A stretch of DNA of 64,000 bases from Candidatus Methanoperedens nitratireducens (GTDB taxonomy: Archaea; Halobacteriota; Methanosarcinia; Methanosarcinales; Methanoperedenaceae): contig NZ_FZMP01000207.1 in NCBI RefSeq assembly GCF_900196725.1, positions 1 through 64,000 on the forward strand, in the 5' to 3' direction. Below the pieces are notes generated by a model. It made no database searches, was not told the origin of the DNA, and saw only the letters and a list, made by a program, of their open reading frames with translations. The position numbers and the translations under genes are program-made. The stretch's first letter is position 1, and each line of letters starts with the position of its first letter. Positions 7,819-15,733 of this stretch are shown piece after piece.

Positions 7819-8832
7819 TTATATTCCAAGGGCTTTATTTGTCTTCTTTATCGAACTTGCCCCGTCTTTTTCAATCTCAAGCATTGCCCTGATAGCGTCC
7901 ACGTTCTCAGGAACGACATCGGCTTCCTGGTGTATCGCCTGGAAGAAGTAAAGTTCGCCCTTGTTTATTGCAATCGAATCCTTCCATACCACGTTCTCCC
8001 ACATATCACCCCTCGGTCTTCCCAGGTCTTTTGCGAATTCCATCGCCTCGGCTGTTGATTTTATCCTGTCCTTGCTGCTCACAAGCCTTATGCGCGGCCT
8101 TTCTTTCAGGACATTTACGATATCATCTTCGGTGCATTTCTTTTTTAGTTCGATATTCAGCGCATGAAGGTGCATGAGGGTAGTGGAGGTCTTCACGGCC
8201 ATCGTTGTAATATCGATATGCGGAAGGATCGAGTTCACATCAGGACCGTGGTGCGAAGGAAGCTTGATCGGGTCGGGGATGAGAGCGTTTATCGGACCTG
8301 TCTTTATGTCATTGGGGTCTGCGGCGCGCCTCATCAGCGTCACCCTGGCTTTCTTTACTCCAAATGCAGTATCAAGGGCGTATAAAACCCTTACAAGCCC
8401 GGTCGTGTTGCATGAGACGACCCTGGTAAAATCCCTTCCAAGAGCCTCGCTGTAATTTGCCTCAGAGTTGAATGAGAATCCTGTCAGCTCATGCTCTTCC
8501 CCGCCCTGCCAGATAGCCTTGACCCCGTGCTTTTCATAGAGCTTTTTGTATTCCTCCCCGGTATCGCCGGGCGTTGCATCTACCACTATCTCCGCTTCGT
8601 CCAGTAACTCGTCAAGTGTTCCGCTGACTTCCATCTTCGATTTCTTGAAATCCTCTATATTCTCTTTTGCAGCGGCATAAAGTGCATACCCCTTGTCCTG
8701 CGCGATTTTAGCTTCAAAACTCGGTCTTGTCTTTACAATACCGACGATTTCCATGTCATCCTGGGCTGCTACCGCGTCTGCCACACGTTTTCCTATTGTT
8801 CCGTAACCGTTTATCGCTACTTTCGCTGTCAT
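7819..8832 (-). CDS. gap: Archaeal type II glyceraldehyde-3-phosphate dehydrogenase
   Basis: A 337-residue NAD(P)-dependent enzyme that interconverts glyceraldehyde-3-phosphate and 1,3-bisphosphoglycerate in archaeal gluconeogenesis and glycolysis. It starts with the Rossmann motif GYGTIG at 9-14 and has the catalytic cysteine C141 in VVSCNTTGLVR. Its length and overall sequence match the archaeal class, not the bacterial GapA. With the cupin PGI, IMPase/FBPase and Fae-Hps elsewhere in the window it covers central sugar phosphate metabolism. A CooT-like gene lies 28 bases upstream on the same strand. Confidence 0.95.
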   Translation of the reverse strand: MTAKVAINGYGTIGKRVADAVAAQDDMEIVGIVKTRPSFEAKIAQDKGYALYAAAKENIEDFKKSKMEVSGTLDELLDEAEIVVDATPGDTGEEYKKLYEKHGVKAIWQGGEEHELTGFSFNSEANYSEALGRDFTRVVSCNTTGLVRVLYALDTAFGVKKARVTLMRRAADPNDIKTGPINALIPDPIKLPSHHGPDVNSILPHIDITTMAVKTSTTLMHLHALNIELKKKCTEDDIVNVLKERPRIRLVSSKDRIKSTAEAMEFAKDLGRPRGDMWENVVWKDSIAINKGELYFFQAIHQEADVVPENVDAIRAMLEIEKDGASSIKKTNKALGI

Positions 8833-8860
8833 CTTTTATCTCCCAGCTTCACATTAATTA

Positions 8861-9031
8861 TCAATCTATTATAGCTTCCTGTTTTGTTATATTAATATCC
8901 TTTATTTTACCTGTAACGGTCTTTGTTTCACCCAGCATACCGTAGAGTTTGATAGAATCCCTGTCGGCAGTTATCCTTACGACATCTTCCATTATGATAT
9001 TTCCTTTATGAATTACCTTCAGTTCGCACAT
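8861..9031 (-). CDS. CooT-like small nickel-binding protein
   Basis: A 56-residue protein beginning MCELKV, as CooT-family proteins do. The second-position cysteine is the family's nickel ligand, and the remainder is a small beta-rich domain (DRDSIKLYGMLGETKTV). A longer reading frame upstream uses ATG at 9070 or TTG at 9079, but the family start is the ATG at 9031, so that was chosen. A weak AAGG lies upstream. CooT assists nickel delivery to CO dehydrogenase in bacteria, and methanogen homologues are common with unproven targets. It precedes gap and may share its transcript. Confidence 0.7.
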   Translation of the reverse strand: MCELKVIHKGNIIMEDVVRITADRDSIKLYGMLGETKTVTGKIKDINITKQEAIID

Positions 9032-9142
9032 GGTTGCTAATTCAGCCTTGTTGATATTAAGATTTATCATACCCTGCAACTATAATGGAGTGGAGACTTT
9101 GATATTGCCGAACTGAAGGGACTGATAATACCGGACAATACC

Positions 9143-9991
9143 GTGATGGAGGAGCACTCTATTATAGTGGACGGTGACGTCCTGGTCGGAAATTATGCAG
9201 AACTGGGCTACGGCATTATTGCAAAGACCGTAGTGGCAGGGGAGCATGTGAAGATTACAGGCAGCATACTCAGTGAGAATGATATTCGGATTGACCTGTG
9301 GTCTGAGATAACAGGGGATGTAAGGACAAAGACCGATGCATATCTTGGCGAATTTGTCAATATTTCGGGGAAACTCTTTGCCGCAGGCAACCTTGATGTC
9401 GGGAACAATGTGAAGATAAACGGCGGCTATGAAGTAAAAGGATGGCTTGTTGTCCGCAATCCCCTGCCTGTCGTCATGTTCATATTCTTCTACATGATGG
9501 CTTTGCTGCGCCTGGGGAATGAGGAGGAGGTCGAAAAGGCGCTTGAAGAGATGTTCGCGGATGATGCGCCATCGGAAAAGCTCATGTCAATACCCAACAG
9601 GACGAAGATTAGCCTTGAAGCCATTAAGACCACCTCGCGCGCCGTGATTGGCAGCCACTGCCGCCTTCTGGGCAATGTCCGCGCCCGCTCAGCCTCGGTA
9701 GGGAACCATGTGACAGTGTTTGGCAGTATCCGGACTACCGGCAGCATCACTACAGGCGCAGCCTGTACCATACACGGGAACCTTGACTCAAGAGAGACTG
9801 TGAAGATAGGAAGGAATTGCAGGGTTCTTGGCAAAGTGACAGCGAATTCGATAGTGGTGCATGAAACTGCAAAGGTCGACGGGAACCTGATATCTGCAAA
9901 TGGCGTGACTGTAGAGAAAGATGACCTTGAGGGTCTGAATGATACTGAAAAGAAGCTGTTCTACGGGTTTACGATGCTGGAAATTACCTGA
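9143..9991 (+). CDS. Bactofilin-like polymer-forming protein with a membrane hairpin
   Basis: A 282-residue protein made of two parallel beta-helix stretches of short repeats such as VKITGSILSENDIRI, VKINGGYEVKGW and VTVFGSIRTTGSI. Such stretches are typical of bactofilin and polymer-forming cytoskeletal proteins. They are split by a hydrophobic segment (about 108-123) and a short charged region. The membrane segment suggests a membrane-tethered scaffold. The start is uncertain: GTG at 9143 and ATG at 9146 are both possible. The same frame stays open and protein-like upstream to 9086 without a standard start codon, so the N-terminus may be longer. Its exact role is unknown. Confidence 0.7.
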   Translation: MMEEHSIIVDGDVLVGNYAELGYGIIAKTVVAGEHVKITGSILSENDIRIDLWSEITGDVRTKTDAYLGEFVNISGKLFAAGNLDVGNNVKINGGYEVKGWLVVRNPLPVVMFIFFYMMALLRLGNEEEVEKALEEMFADDAPSEKLMSIPNRTKISLEAIKTTSRAVIGSHCRLLGNVRARSASVGNHVTVFGSIRTTGSITTGAACTIHGNLDSRETVKIGRNCRVLGKVTANSIVVHETAKVDGNLISANGVTVEKDDLEGLNDTEKKLFYGFTMLEIT

Positions 9992-10603
9992 TCTTTGATG
10001 GGAAATTTTACCCGGACTGTCATCCAATAATTTTAATTATGAGCTATTTGTCTATTATAGTGCACCATATATCATTATATTAGGCTATAGCTATGCGGCG
10101 CATTAAGTTGGTTTTAGAAAAGTAATACATATGAATCTAATTTTAGATGGTTGGGGTATACCCGATCCCGACTACATTTACGACCCATAGGATATACAGT
10201 TTTCATTAATATTGTAATGGCCATATTCAGGTTCCTGCAGATTTCAGCCTGAACCTACGGCTTTTCGGGATAGAACTGCTTATCTTCATGGAACAGGTAT
10301 TTCCGTATTAACAGGCTTGCGCTCTGCAAGACGCACATTAAGCAAGCGAATGGTATAACGCACGCCGGCTTTATTCGTTATCCCTGTAAGCGCAAGGTCT
10401 GTGTTCTGGTATTGCCGGGGGACATCTATTATTTTTGGAGGATTCCTGAGCCAGTGAAGAGTTTTTCAAATTACATATTGTTTCCTTGAAGCATGTATTG
10501 AATTATTGGTTCGTGGCATTATGCTTTATTATGATCGTTATTACTTTATAATATACAAATAAACTCAAAAAACAGCATGATTTATAGTTTAAAAACTATA
10601 ATC
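9992..10603. other. Long gene-poor gap between the bactofilin-like and ACT-regulator genes
   Basis: About 610 bases without an intact gene. The only coding-like text is the decayed minus-strand fragment at 10286-10465. The left part (10030-10200) is A/T-rich without a clear start codon plus Shine-Dalgarno. An imperfect pairing of CAGGTTC near 10230 with GAACCT near 10250 is too weak to call. Confidence 0.5.
10286..10465 (-). pseudogene. Decayed gene fragment, C-terminal end of an unknown protein
   Basis: A 59-codon minus-strand stretch, open between in-frame stops at 10466-10468 and 10286-10288, without any Met start. It reads as convincing protein: TLHWLRNPPKIIDVPRQYQN, then a segment with TNKAGVRYTIRLLNVRL, ending EIPVP. 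Codon choice resembles that of neighbouring genes. No upstream continuation is found in any frame, so it looks like the 3' remnant of a lost or truncated gene. The family is not recognised. Confidence 0.45.
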
Positions 10604-11107
10604 CTAATACACTGTAACGCTCTTCACGCCTTTTATCCTCGTCAGCGTATTCACAAGCTCACCGCTAACCCTGCCCTCGATGATAATCGTAAGCATGGGA
10701 TTTTCAGTAAGGTAAGGGTCATCCGATACAGCCTGCCTGATAACTACCCCGTGTTCGGCTACAGCGGTCGCCACAGCACCCAGCAGCCCTTTGCGCGCAG
10801 CATTGTCAGGCAGGATGATTATGACGCCAAGACCGAGGTATGGCGCAACATCCCTGAGGAACGGGATCGTCCTGACATTGCGGAATATCTGCATAAGCTG
10901 CGCATCGTTCAGGATCGTCTCACAGGTGGCATCGACCACCCTCCTGTCCACCCCGATCTCATTTGCGATCTGGGTGTGAGGTATTTCAATATTTCCTGAG
11001 ACAACCCTGCCTTTGTCATTTATCTGGAAACCTCTCTCTAAAAGCAGTCTTATCACCTTTTCCTGTGCGGGATGGCTTTTGAATTTTTCCTGGATTACAC
11101 TCCACAT
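10604..11107 (-). CDS. ACT-domain transcription regulator (COG2061-like)
   Basis: A 167-residue protein with an N-terminal helix-turn-helix (about 25-65; IPHTQIANEIGVDRRVV) and a C-terminal ACT-type domain (about 85-167). The ACT domain includes the ending MLTIIIEGRVSGELVNTL. Such archaeal proteins are predicted to sense amino acids and control their metabolism. The ATG at 11105-11107 was chosen because the open frame upstream of it lacks the family sequence and runs into the divergent gene at 11315. No amino-acid gene is adjacent, so its target is unknown. Confidence 0.8.
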   Translation of the reverse strand: MWSVIQEKFKSHPAQEKVIRLLLERGFQINDKGRVVSGNIEIPHTQIANEIGVDRRVVDATCETILNDAQLMQIFRNVRTIPFLRDVAPYLGLGVIIILPDNAARKGLLGAVATAVAEHGVVIRQAVSDDPYLTENPMLTIIIEGRVSGELVNTLTRIKGVKSVTVY

Positions 11108-11314
11108 TATTTCTATAATAGTTGCACTTAATACAAATGTTTTATGCCACCAGGCCAATCTATGAGATAAGCGCCAGGCGATATTGTTCTCATTGTCTGC
11201 AGCTCCGGAAGATGACCGAAAAGTACTTAAGATCGGTCGATAGAAATATGTTCGTAATCTAACGAATATTAACGAATATATCAGATAAAAAATGAGGAGA
11301 TAAAAAAGAAAAAC

Positions 11315-11815
11315 ATGAAAAAAGAATTCCAAACCCGACTTGAGAATGCAAGGACGCTTGCAGATATCTTTGAAATTGTGAAGGACGCTGTAAAGGATAG
11401 CATGGGAACGAGCCGCGGAGGGCTCATGCTGGGACTTGCGAACCTGGGGAATGACCCGCAGGGATTCATGGGAGCTTTCTATCCTGTGGGTTCCAATATC
11501 ATTGTGATGAACAAAGTACCTCTTGAAAGGATAAAAGAAACTGACCCGCAGCTCTATAAGCCCTATACCTTCCATGTCATGTTGCATGAGTATTTACATT
11601 CGCTTGGATACCTGGATGAAAATATGGTAAGACAACAGGTATATAAGATATGTAAAAATATTCTGGGAGATGACCATGCAGCTACCCGGTTCGCTGCAGA
11701 TACCACCAGCTTCTTCAAGAATCTCGTATATCCTGGCGCAGCCTGGAAAGCTGACGAAACGAAACTTGAGCTTGTGTACGGCTTTGACAGGTCAAGTGCC
11801 AGCTACATAGCTTAG
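11315..11815 (+). CDS. Small zincin-like metalloprotease
   Basis: A 166-residue soluble protein containing H91-E-Y-L-H95-S-L-G-Y-L-D101. This is an HExxHxxGxxD zinc site as found in metzincin-like proteases, where the Asp is the third ligand. There is no signal peptide, so it should act in the cytoplasm. A GAGGAG stretch lies about 15 bases before the ATG. The protein is conserved-looking but its family is not known to me. The upstream gene is a divergent ACT regulator and the downstream one is fae-hps behind its own promoter. Substrates are unknown. Confidence 0.7.
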   Translation: MKKEFQTRLENARTLADIFEIVKDAVKDSMGTSRGGLMLGLANLGNDPQGFMGAFYPVGSNIIVMNKVPLERIKETDPQLYKPYTFHVMLHEYLHSLGYLDENMVRQQVYKICKNILGDDHAATRFAADTTSFFKNLVYPGAAWKADETKLELVYGFDRSSASYIA

Positions 11816-11902
11816 GATTAGTGTCCGGAATACTGCTATCAATCAACTTTTTACTTATTTTTTAAACAATCGGCAACCAGGCAGAACTATTTTGCAGAAA
11901 TA

Positions 11903-11910
11903 CATATATA
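11903..11910 (+). promoter_or_regulatory. TATA element of fae-hps
   Basis: CATATATA lies about 35-42 bases before the GTG start at 11945. This fits an archaeal promoter giving a short leader that still carries the GAGGT ribosome-binding site just upstream of the start. Confidence 0.45.
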
Positions 11911-11944
11911 CTAAATTCTCTATGTTAAGCCCCGAGGTAATAAT

Positions 11945-13126
11945 GTGTTTTTAGTAGGCGAGGCACTAATCGGTGAGGAACCGGAACTGGCTCATATTGA
12001 TTTGATCATCGGAGAAAAAACAGGTCCGGTCGGACAGGCATTTGCGAACGGATTTACACAGTTGTCAATGGGACATACGCCTCTCCTGTCTGTCGTCAGG
12101 CCCAACCTGCTTGCAAAACCTGCCACGCTCATAGTGCCGAAAGTAACTGTGAAGAATATGGCTCAGGCAGCACAGATATTCGGTCCTGCCCAGACCGCGG
12201 TGGCAAGAGCTGTTGCGGATTCAGTCCAGGAAGGGGTTATACCGGAAGACCAGGTCGAAGACCTCGCGGTCGTGGTCAGTGTATTTATCCATCCAGAGGC
12301 AAAGGATTACAATAAGATATACCGCTACAATTACGGCGCCACGAAACTTGCTGTAGAGAGAGCGATGCAGGGATTCCCGGATACCAAGACGCTCATGTAC
12401 GAGAAAGACCGCACCATGCACCCGATCATGGGATTCAAGGTAATCAGGTTATGGAACCCGCCATATCTGCAGGTCGCCATAGATATACCTGACGTTGATG
12501 CCGTGAAAAGCATAATAAAACAGATACCCCAGAGTGACCATCTTATTATCGAGGCAGGGACGCCGCTTATCAAGAGGTACGGCGTGAACATCGTCCAGGC
12601 TATAAGAGAGGTGCGCCCCAATGCATTTGTGGTGGCTGACTTAAAGACGCTGGATACGGGCAACCTCGAGGCGCGCATGGTTGCGGATGCCACAGCGGAT
12701 GCAGTTGTGATATCCGGACTTGCCCCGGCATCCACTATCGAGAAAGCGATAAAGGAAGCAAAGAAGACGGGCATCTATGCTGTTATAGACATGCTGAACG
12801 TTGAAAAACCGCTCTCCGTGTTAAAAGCGCTGGGCATAAAGCCGGATGTGGTTGAACTTCACAGGGCGATTGACACTGAGAACAAAGCAGAACATGCATG
12901 GGGAGACATACCTGCCATGAAGAAGCTATCGGAAAGAATGCTGGTGGCTGTCGCCGGAGGCATCCGCGTGGATACTGTCAGGGAAGCCCTCAAGTCAGGC
13001 GCTGATATTATCGTAGTCGGACGTGCTATCACCAAAGCCAAGGATGTCCGCTCAATGACAGAGCAGTTCCTGGAAGAACTCAGGCAGCCTGAGATAGACC
13101 AGTACAGGATAATGACCGACTTTTAG
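11945..13126 (+). CDS. fae-hps: Bifunctional formaldehyde-activating enzyme / 3-hexulose-6-phosphate synthase
   Basis: A 393-residue fusion. Residues 1-165 are Fae, which condenses formaldehyde with tetrahydromethanopterin; [13 protein letters not shown] ends with the catalytic H17. Residues from about 175 to 390 are Hps, a TIM barrel of the OMPDC family, with IDIPDVDAV near 184 and the VADLKTLD active-site segment near 236. In archaea the fusion serves ribulose-5-phosphate synthesis by the reverse RuMP route as well as formaldehyde handling. The GTG start has GAGGT upstream. A hairpin terminator candidate follows at 13141. The phi (Hxi) isomerase partner is not in the window. Confidence 0.96.
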   Translation: MFLVGEALIGEEPELAHIDLIIGEKTGPVGQAFANGFTQLSMGHTPLLSVVRPNLLAKPATLIVPKVTVKNMAQAAQIFGPAQTAVARAVADSVQEGVIPEDQVEDLAVVVSVFIHPEAKDYNKIYRYNYGATKLAVERAMQGFPDTKTLMYEKDRTMHPIMGFKVIRLWNPPYLQVAIDIPDVDAVKSIIKQIPQSDHLIIEAGTPLIKRYGVNIVQAIREVRPNAFVVADLKTLDTGNLEARMVADATADAVVISGLAPASTIEKAIKEAKKTGIYAVIDMLNVEKPLSVLKALGIKPDVVELHRAIDTENKAEHAWGDIPAMKKLSERMLVAVAGGIRVDTVREALKSGADIIVVGRAITKAKDVRSMTEQFLEELRQPEIDQYRIMTDF

Positions 13127-13140
13127 TATTGAAGTGTATG

Positions 13141-13172
13141 AAGTATAGTGAAGTTATAGCTACACTATACTT
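13141..13172 (+). terminator. Hairpin terminator candidate after fae-hps
   Basis: AAGTATAGTG (13141-13150) and CACTATACTT (13163-13172) are perfect 10-base complements around a 12-base loop. An A/T-rich stretch with TTATTTTTCT follows. The position 14 bases after the fae-hps stop suits a terminator. Confidence 0.5.
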
Positions 13173-13195
13173 AAATTATTTTTCTGAAATAATTA

Positions 13196-13211
13196 CCCTG
13201 TATATACAGGG
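13196..13211 (+). promoter_or_regulatory. Perfect 16-bp palindrome, operator/TATA candidate
   Basis: CCCTGTATATACAGGG is fully self-complementary and contains a TATATA core. It lies about 100 bases upstream of the winged-helix gene at 13314. It could be a promoter covered by a dimeric repressor, possibly the product of that gene; the autoregulation is inference. Confidence 0.4.
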
Positions 13212-13313
13212 GTTCAAACTACATACATCATGTACAAATAGAAAGCTTCATATGTACAGAAGAACCCATTATACTCATTGGTAGTATGCTACGGTACCAA
13301 GGGGGAACACTCA

Positions 13314-13844
13314 ATGAAAGCTGATACGGGATGTACACTTGCCGATTTAAAAGGTAAGTATGGTGAGGAAGCTATTGTTGTAGGTATTGGGGGGCTGCTG
13401 ATAGGTTCCACGATAACCCACAGCGAGATAATTTCGACCATATCGACAATGATCATGAGAACTTTTGAAATGATGGTTATAACGTTCCAGAATAATCTTG
13501 TCGATTCGGGCACAGGTAAATTGATAATTGCAAGCACAAGCCCGGGCACTATTCTGATATACCAGAAAAACAAAGAGAGTGCAGGAATGAGAAAAGAAAG
13601 AAGCAGGTGGGAAATAATCGAAGACATGCTTAAAGTATTGATAGAAGAGAAGAATATGAAAAAGACAAGGATCATGCAGAGGGCATGTCTTAACTGGAGA
13701 GATTTACAGAAATATTTCGACTTCTTGCTGGAAGAAGGCTTTATAGCAGAGTGCACGAACCCCGGAAAGGGGAACTATGGGATAACAGAGAAAGGAAGGG
13801 AATTATTGAAGAGATTGAAGAATGTTGAGGAAATATTACGCTAA
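13314..13844 (+). CDS. Winged-helix protein with an unknown N-terminal domain
   Basis: A 176-residue protein. The C-terminal half (about 92-170) is an archaeal winged helix of the HTH_45 type, recognisable from WEIIEDMLKVL through LNWRDLQKYFDFLLEEGFI to YGITEKGRELL. The N-terminal 85 residues contain a glycine-rich hydrophobic stretch (IVVGIGGLLIGSTI) and no recognised domain. ATG at 13314 has GGGGG nine bases before it and was preferred over TTG at 13278. It is convergent with another small HTH gene, overlapping by four bases, and is probably a local transcription regulator. Confidence 0.7.
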   Translation: MKADTGCTLADLKGKYGEEAIVVGIGGLLIGSTITHSEIISTISTMIMRTFEMMVITFQNNLVDSGTGKLIIASTSPGTILIYQKNKESAGMRKERSRWEIIEDMLKVLIEEKNMKKTRIMQRACLNWRDLQKYFDFLLEEGFIAECTNPGKGNYGITEKGRELLKRLKNVEEILR

Positions 13845-14050
13845 TATTTTAGCTGCAAAAATTTCAGTCCCGTGCACGTAATCCGCAGCTCCTCATTTTT
13901 TTTATCGATAAGTGCCTGTTTTTGGAGGAAGCAGAGCACTTCATTTAACTTATGCGCTGGCATGGGAATAACCTTTTTTATTTCATCAAGGCTATGCCAG
14001 TTTATGTCTTGAAGTTGCTCCAGTATTCTATCGATAGAGTTCATGATCAT
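13841..14050 (-). CDS. Small winged-helix DNA-binding protein
   Basis: A 69-residue protein that looks like a single winged helix: SLDEIKKVIPMPAHKLNEVLCFLQKQ is the recognition part, followed by a short wing (NEELRITCTGLKFL). There is no ligand domain. The ATG at 14050 and ATG at 14044 are both possible. Divergently upstream lies an exceptional dyad (14151-14173) and then the surface-protein cluster, so control of that cluster is an attractive but untested idea. Confidence 0.65.
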   Translation of the reverse strand: MIMNSIDRILEQLQDINWHSLDEIKKVIPMPAHKLNEVLCFLQKQALIDKKNEELRITCTGLKFLQLKY

Positions 14051-14150
14051 AATTAAATTCCGCGTTTATAAACTACGTTTTTTACTATTATATATAATTT
14101 ATAGTTTATTTGCTATGTACGGCGTATATGTATTGTCCATATGTAACCTT

Positions 14151-14173
14151 ACTATGTAGCGTCACTACATAGT
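14151..14173. promoter_or_regulatory. Dyad operator candidate between divergent genes
   Basis: ACTATGTAG (14151-14159) and CTACATAGT (14165-14173) are perfect 9-base inverted arms around CGTCA. It lies about 100 bases before the small winged-helix gene and 160 before the lipoprotein gene. This is a layout typical of a regulator binding a shared divergent control region. Confidence 0.45.
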
Positions 14174-14334
14174 CCCGCAATATTCTCAGACTTCTTAATG
14201 TTTTTTAAGGTAGTAATAATATTGATTGGTTATACCACAATTTAAAATCCCCCGGAAATCCCATCGGGAACCCGGAGGCCAGAGAGTTCTGGAAAAGCAA
14301 TGTGGGGAATAAGGGCTGAAATGGAGGAAAAAAA

Positions 14335-14886
14335 TTGGACAAAAGATCGATTACAGCAGTGATATTCTCGGAATCCAGACTGTGGAGGATTCTGGGAATA
14401 TTGATGCTCATATCTATCTTGGGAGGATGCATCGGTAAGGAGAATAAACCGAATGCGGAACTCACTGCCCAGGAAGATAACGGTGGTGGACTGACGTTGG
14501 TGCAAAGTGCCCCGGACCAGAATGAATCCGTTAGCATCAGTGAATCAAAGAACATCAGCAAACTGAAACCAAACTCAGTACGTCTGATTCTCCGGCCTAA
14601 GGAGCTTAACAGGACAGGCAGGCTTCCTGTAACGCTACAGATCACAAATCCGAGGCTGAACGAAACCGTTACAACCGTGTTTAAGCCCGGTTCGGGGAAG
14701 GAATGGTACAACCAGACCAATATAACTTACATTTCCAACAGCAACTGGACTCAGAATTTCTCTATAAAACCGAATAAGAATACCAGTTATGTCCACATGT
14801 TCGTCCAGATTTCAGATAACGGTACTGTGGTAAAAAAAGCTGCATGGAATCTTTCCTGGGGGGTGCCTGTCGAGAAGGCGAAATAA
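14335..14886 (+). CDS. Secreted lipoprotein, first gene of the surface cluster
   Basis: A 183-residue lipoprotein. A basic N-terminus and hydrophobic core (about 15-30) lead to the lipobox ILGGC with C32 as the modified cysteine. The mature part is rich in N, S, T and Q with many N-x-S/T sites. A likely beta-sandwich (about 78-180; RLPVTLQITNPRLNETVTTV) follows. The TTG start is supported by GGAGGA eight bases upstream. It is followed 148 bases later by three secreted repeat proteins. Its family is not recognised. An accessory or membrane-anchor role for the cluster is inference. Confidence 0.65.
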   Translation: MDKRSITAVIFSESRLWRILGILMLISILGGCIGKENKPNAELTAQEDNGGGLTLVQSAPDQNESVSISESKNISKLKPNSVRLILRPKELNRTGRLPVTLQITNPRLNETVTTVFKPGSGKEWYNQTNITYISNSNWTQNFSIKPNKNTSYVHMFVQISDNGTVVKKAAWNLSWGVPVEKAK

Positions 14887-14910
14887 CTGGGTTCAAGTCC
14901 CAGAGGCACA
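14887..14910 (+). other. tRNA T-arm-like fragment
   Basis: CTGGG-TTCAAGT-CCCAG forms a five-pair stem with a seven-base loop obeying the tRNA TTCRANY rule, and AGGCACA follows where the acceptor strand would be. There is no matching 5' half, since the upstream text is the lipoprotein gene. It may be an integration scar or chance. Confidence 0.3.
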
Positions 14911-14934
14911 TTCGCTCGGTCAAATCGGGTCGGC

Positions 14935-14988
14935 AGTCCCTGCGGCAGCAGAAAGTAGTCCCTGCGGCAGCAGAAAGTGGTCCCTGCC
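14935..14988 (+). repeat. 22-bp tandem repeat, about 2.4 copies
   Basis: The unit starting AGTCCCTGCGGCAGCAGAAA begins at 14935 and again at 14957. A third, partial copy starts at 14979. It is G/C-rich compared with the flanks and sits just before the Shine-Dalgarno of the first repeat-protein gene, so it lies in that gene's leader. Confidence 0.8.
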
Positions 14989-15034
14989 ACCGCAACCGAG
15001 TTGAAACATATACAAATATAAAAGGAGGAAAAAT

Positions 15035-15616
15035 ATGAAGAAAGTTTTGATAGCATTACTGTTAATGTCAACAGTAATCGGAATGACAATGCCAGCAATG
15101 GCAAATCCGCATATTAAGAAGGTAGTTAATAACGATCAGGACGCAACGAACTGGGCAACCAGTACGATAGCTCAAAGCCAGGAAAATTCAGGTGACCTGG
15201 TCAACAACAACGCACAGATTGCCCTTGGCGGCGATGCCAAAGCAAAGTCTGAAGCAAATGCTAATGCAAATGCCCAGGACCAGAGCAGCCACGATGTCGG
15301 AAGCGGCGATGATTCAGAGGATAATATCGGCGGTCTGGATAATTCCGGTGCGACCAATGTACTCTCTGGAAATGCGGGCTCTCTCGCTGCTGCAGATGGT
15401 GGAGATGCAGACAATGGTGATAACTTCCAGGAAAATTCACTCGTACAGATCGCCACTGCAGAAATAACAACCACACAGGACATCGTTCAGATAATCGATG
15501 AAGTCGAGGAACTCGTACTGACTATCGAAGATTCTGCAATCGTTGAAGGCAATGAAGTAGAAGATGAGTCAGCAATCGTAGCATCCGGCGACGAAGAGGC
15601 AGAAATAAATCTGTAG
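15035..15616 (+). CDS. Secreted acidic Q/N/A-rich protein (surface cluster protein 1)
   Basis: A 193-residue protein with a clear signal peptide (about 1-23, ending AMANP). The mature chain is rich in Asn, Gln, Ala, Ser, Asp and Gly, with short alternating polar-hydrophobic strings (AQSQENSGDLVNNNAQIAL; NSLVQIATAEITTTQDIVQ). It has a very acidic tail. No cysteines or enzyme motifs are visible. GGAGG precedes the ATG. A terminator-like hairpin follows before the next gene, which should make this the most abundant product of the cluster. The composition suits a beta-solenoid or amyloid-like fibre subunit, but that is inference and no known family is claimed. Confidence 0.7.
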   Translation: MKKVLIALLLMSTVIGMTMPAMANPHIKKVVNNDQDATNWATSTIAQSQENSGDLVNNNAQIALGGDAKAKSEANANANAQDQSSHDVGSGDDSEDNIGGLDNSGATNVLSGNAGSLAAADGGDADNGDNFQENSLVQIATAEITTTQDIVQIIDEVEELVLTIEDSAIVEGNEVEDESAIVASGDEEAEINL

Positions 15617-15662
15617 TCGCAGAATAGCGATGCAGTTGCATAATCAAAGACGGCTCTAAGGT

Positions 15663-15700
15663 ATAGGGGAGGGGAAACTTCCTCTATCCTTTTTGTTTTT
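15663..15700 (+). terminator. Partial terminator or attenuator inside the surface cluster
   Basis: ATAGGGGAGG (15663-15672) pairs with CTTCCTCTAT (15678-15687), counting two G-U pairs, over a GGAAA loop. CCTTTTTGTTTTT follows. Its place between protein 1 and protein 2 of the cluster would lower expression of the downstream genes. Confidence 0.55.
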
Positions 15701-15733
15701 ATGTAGAGTCGTCAAAAATTGGAGGTGAGTAGC

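Noticed and set aside
11108-11587. N-terminal extension of the ACT regulator
   Set aside because: The open frame continues, but it overlaps the divergent zincin gene, lacks family sequence, and a good ATG exists at 11107.
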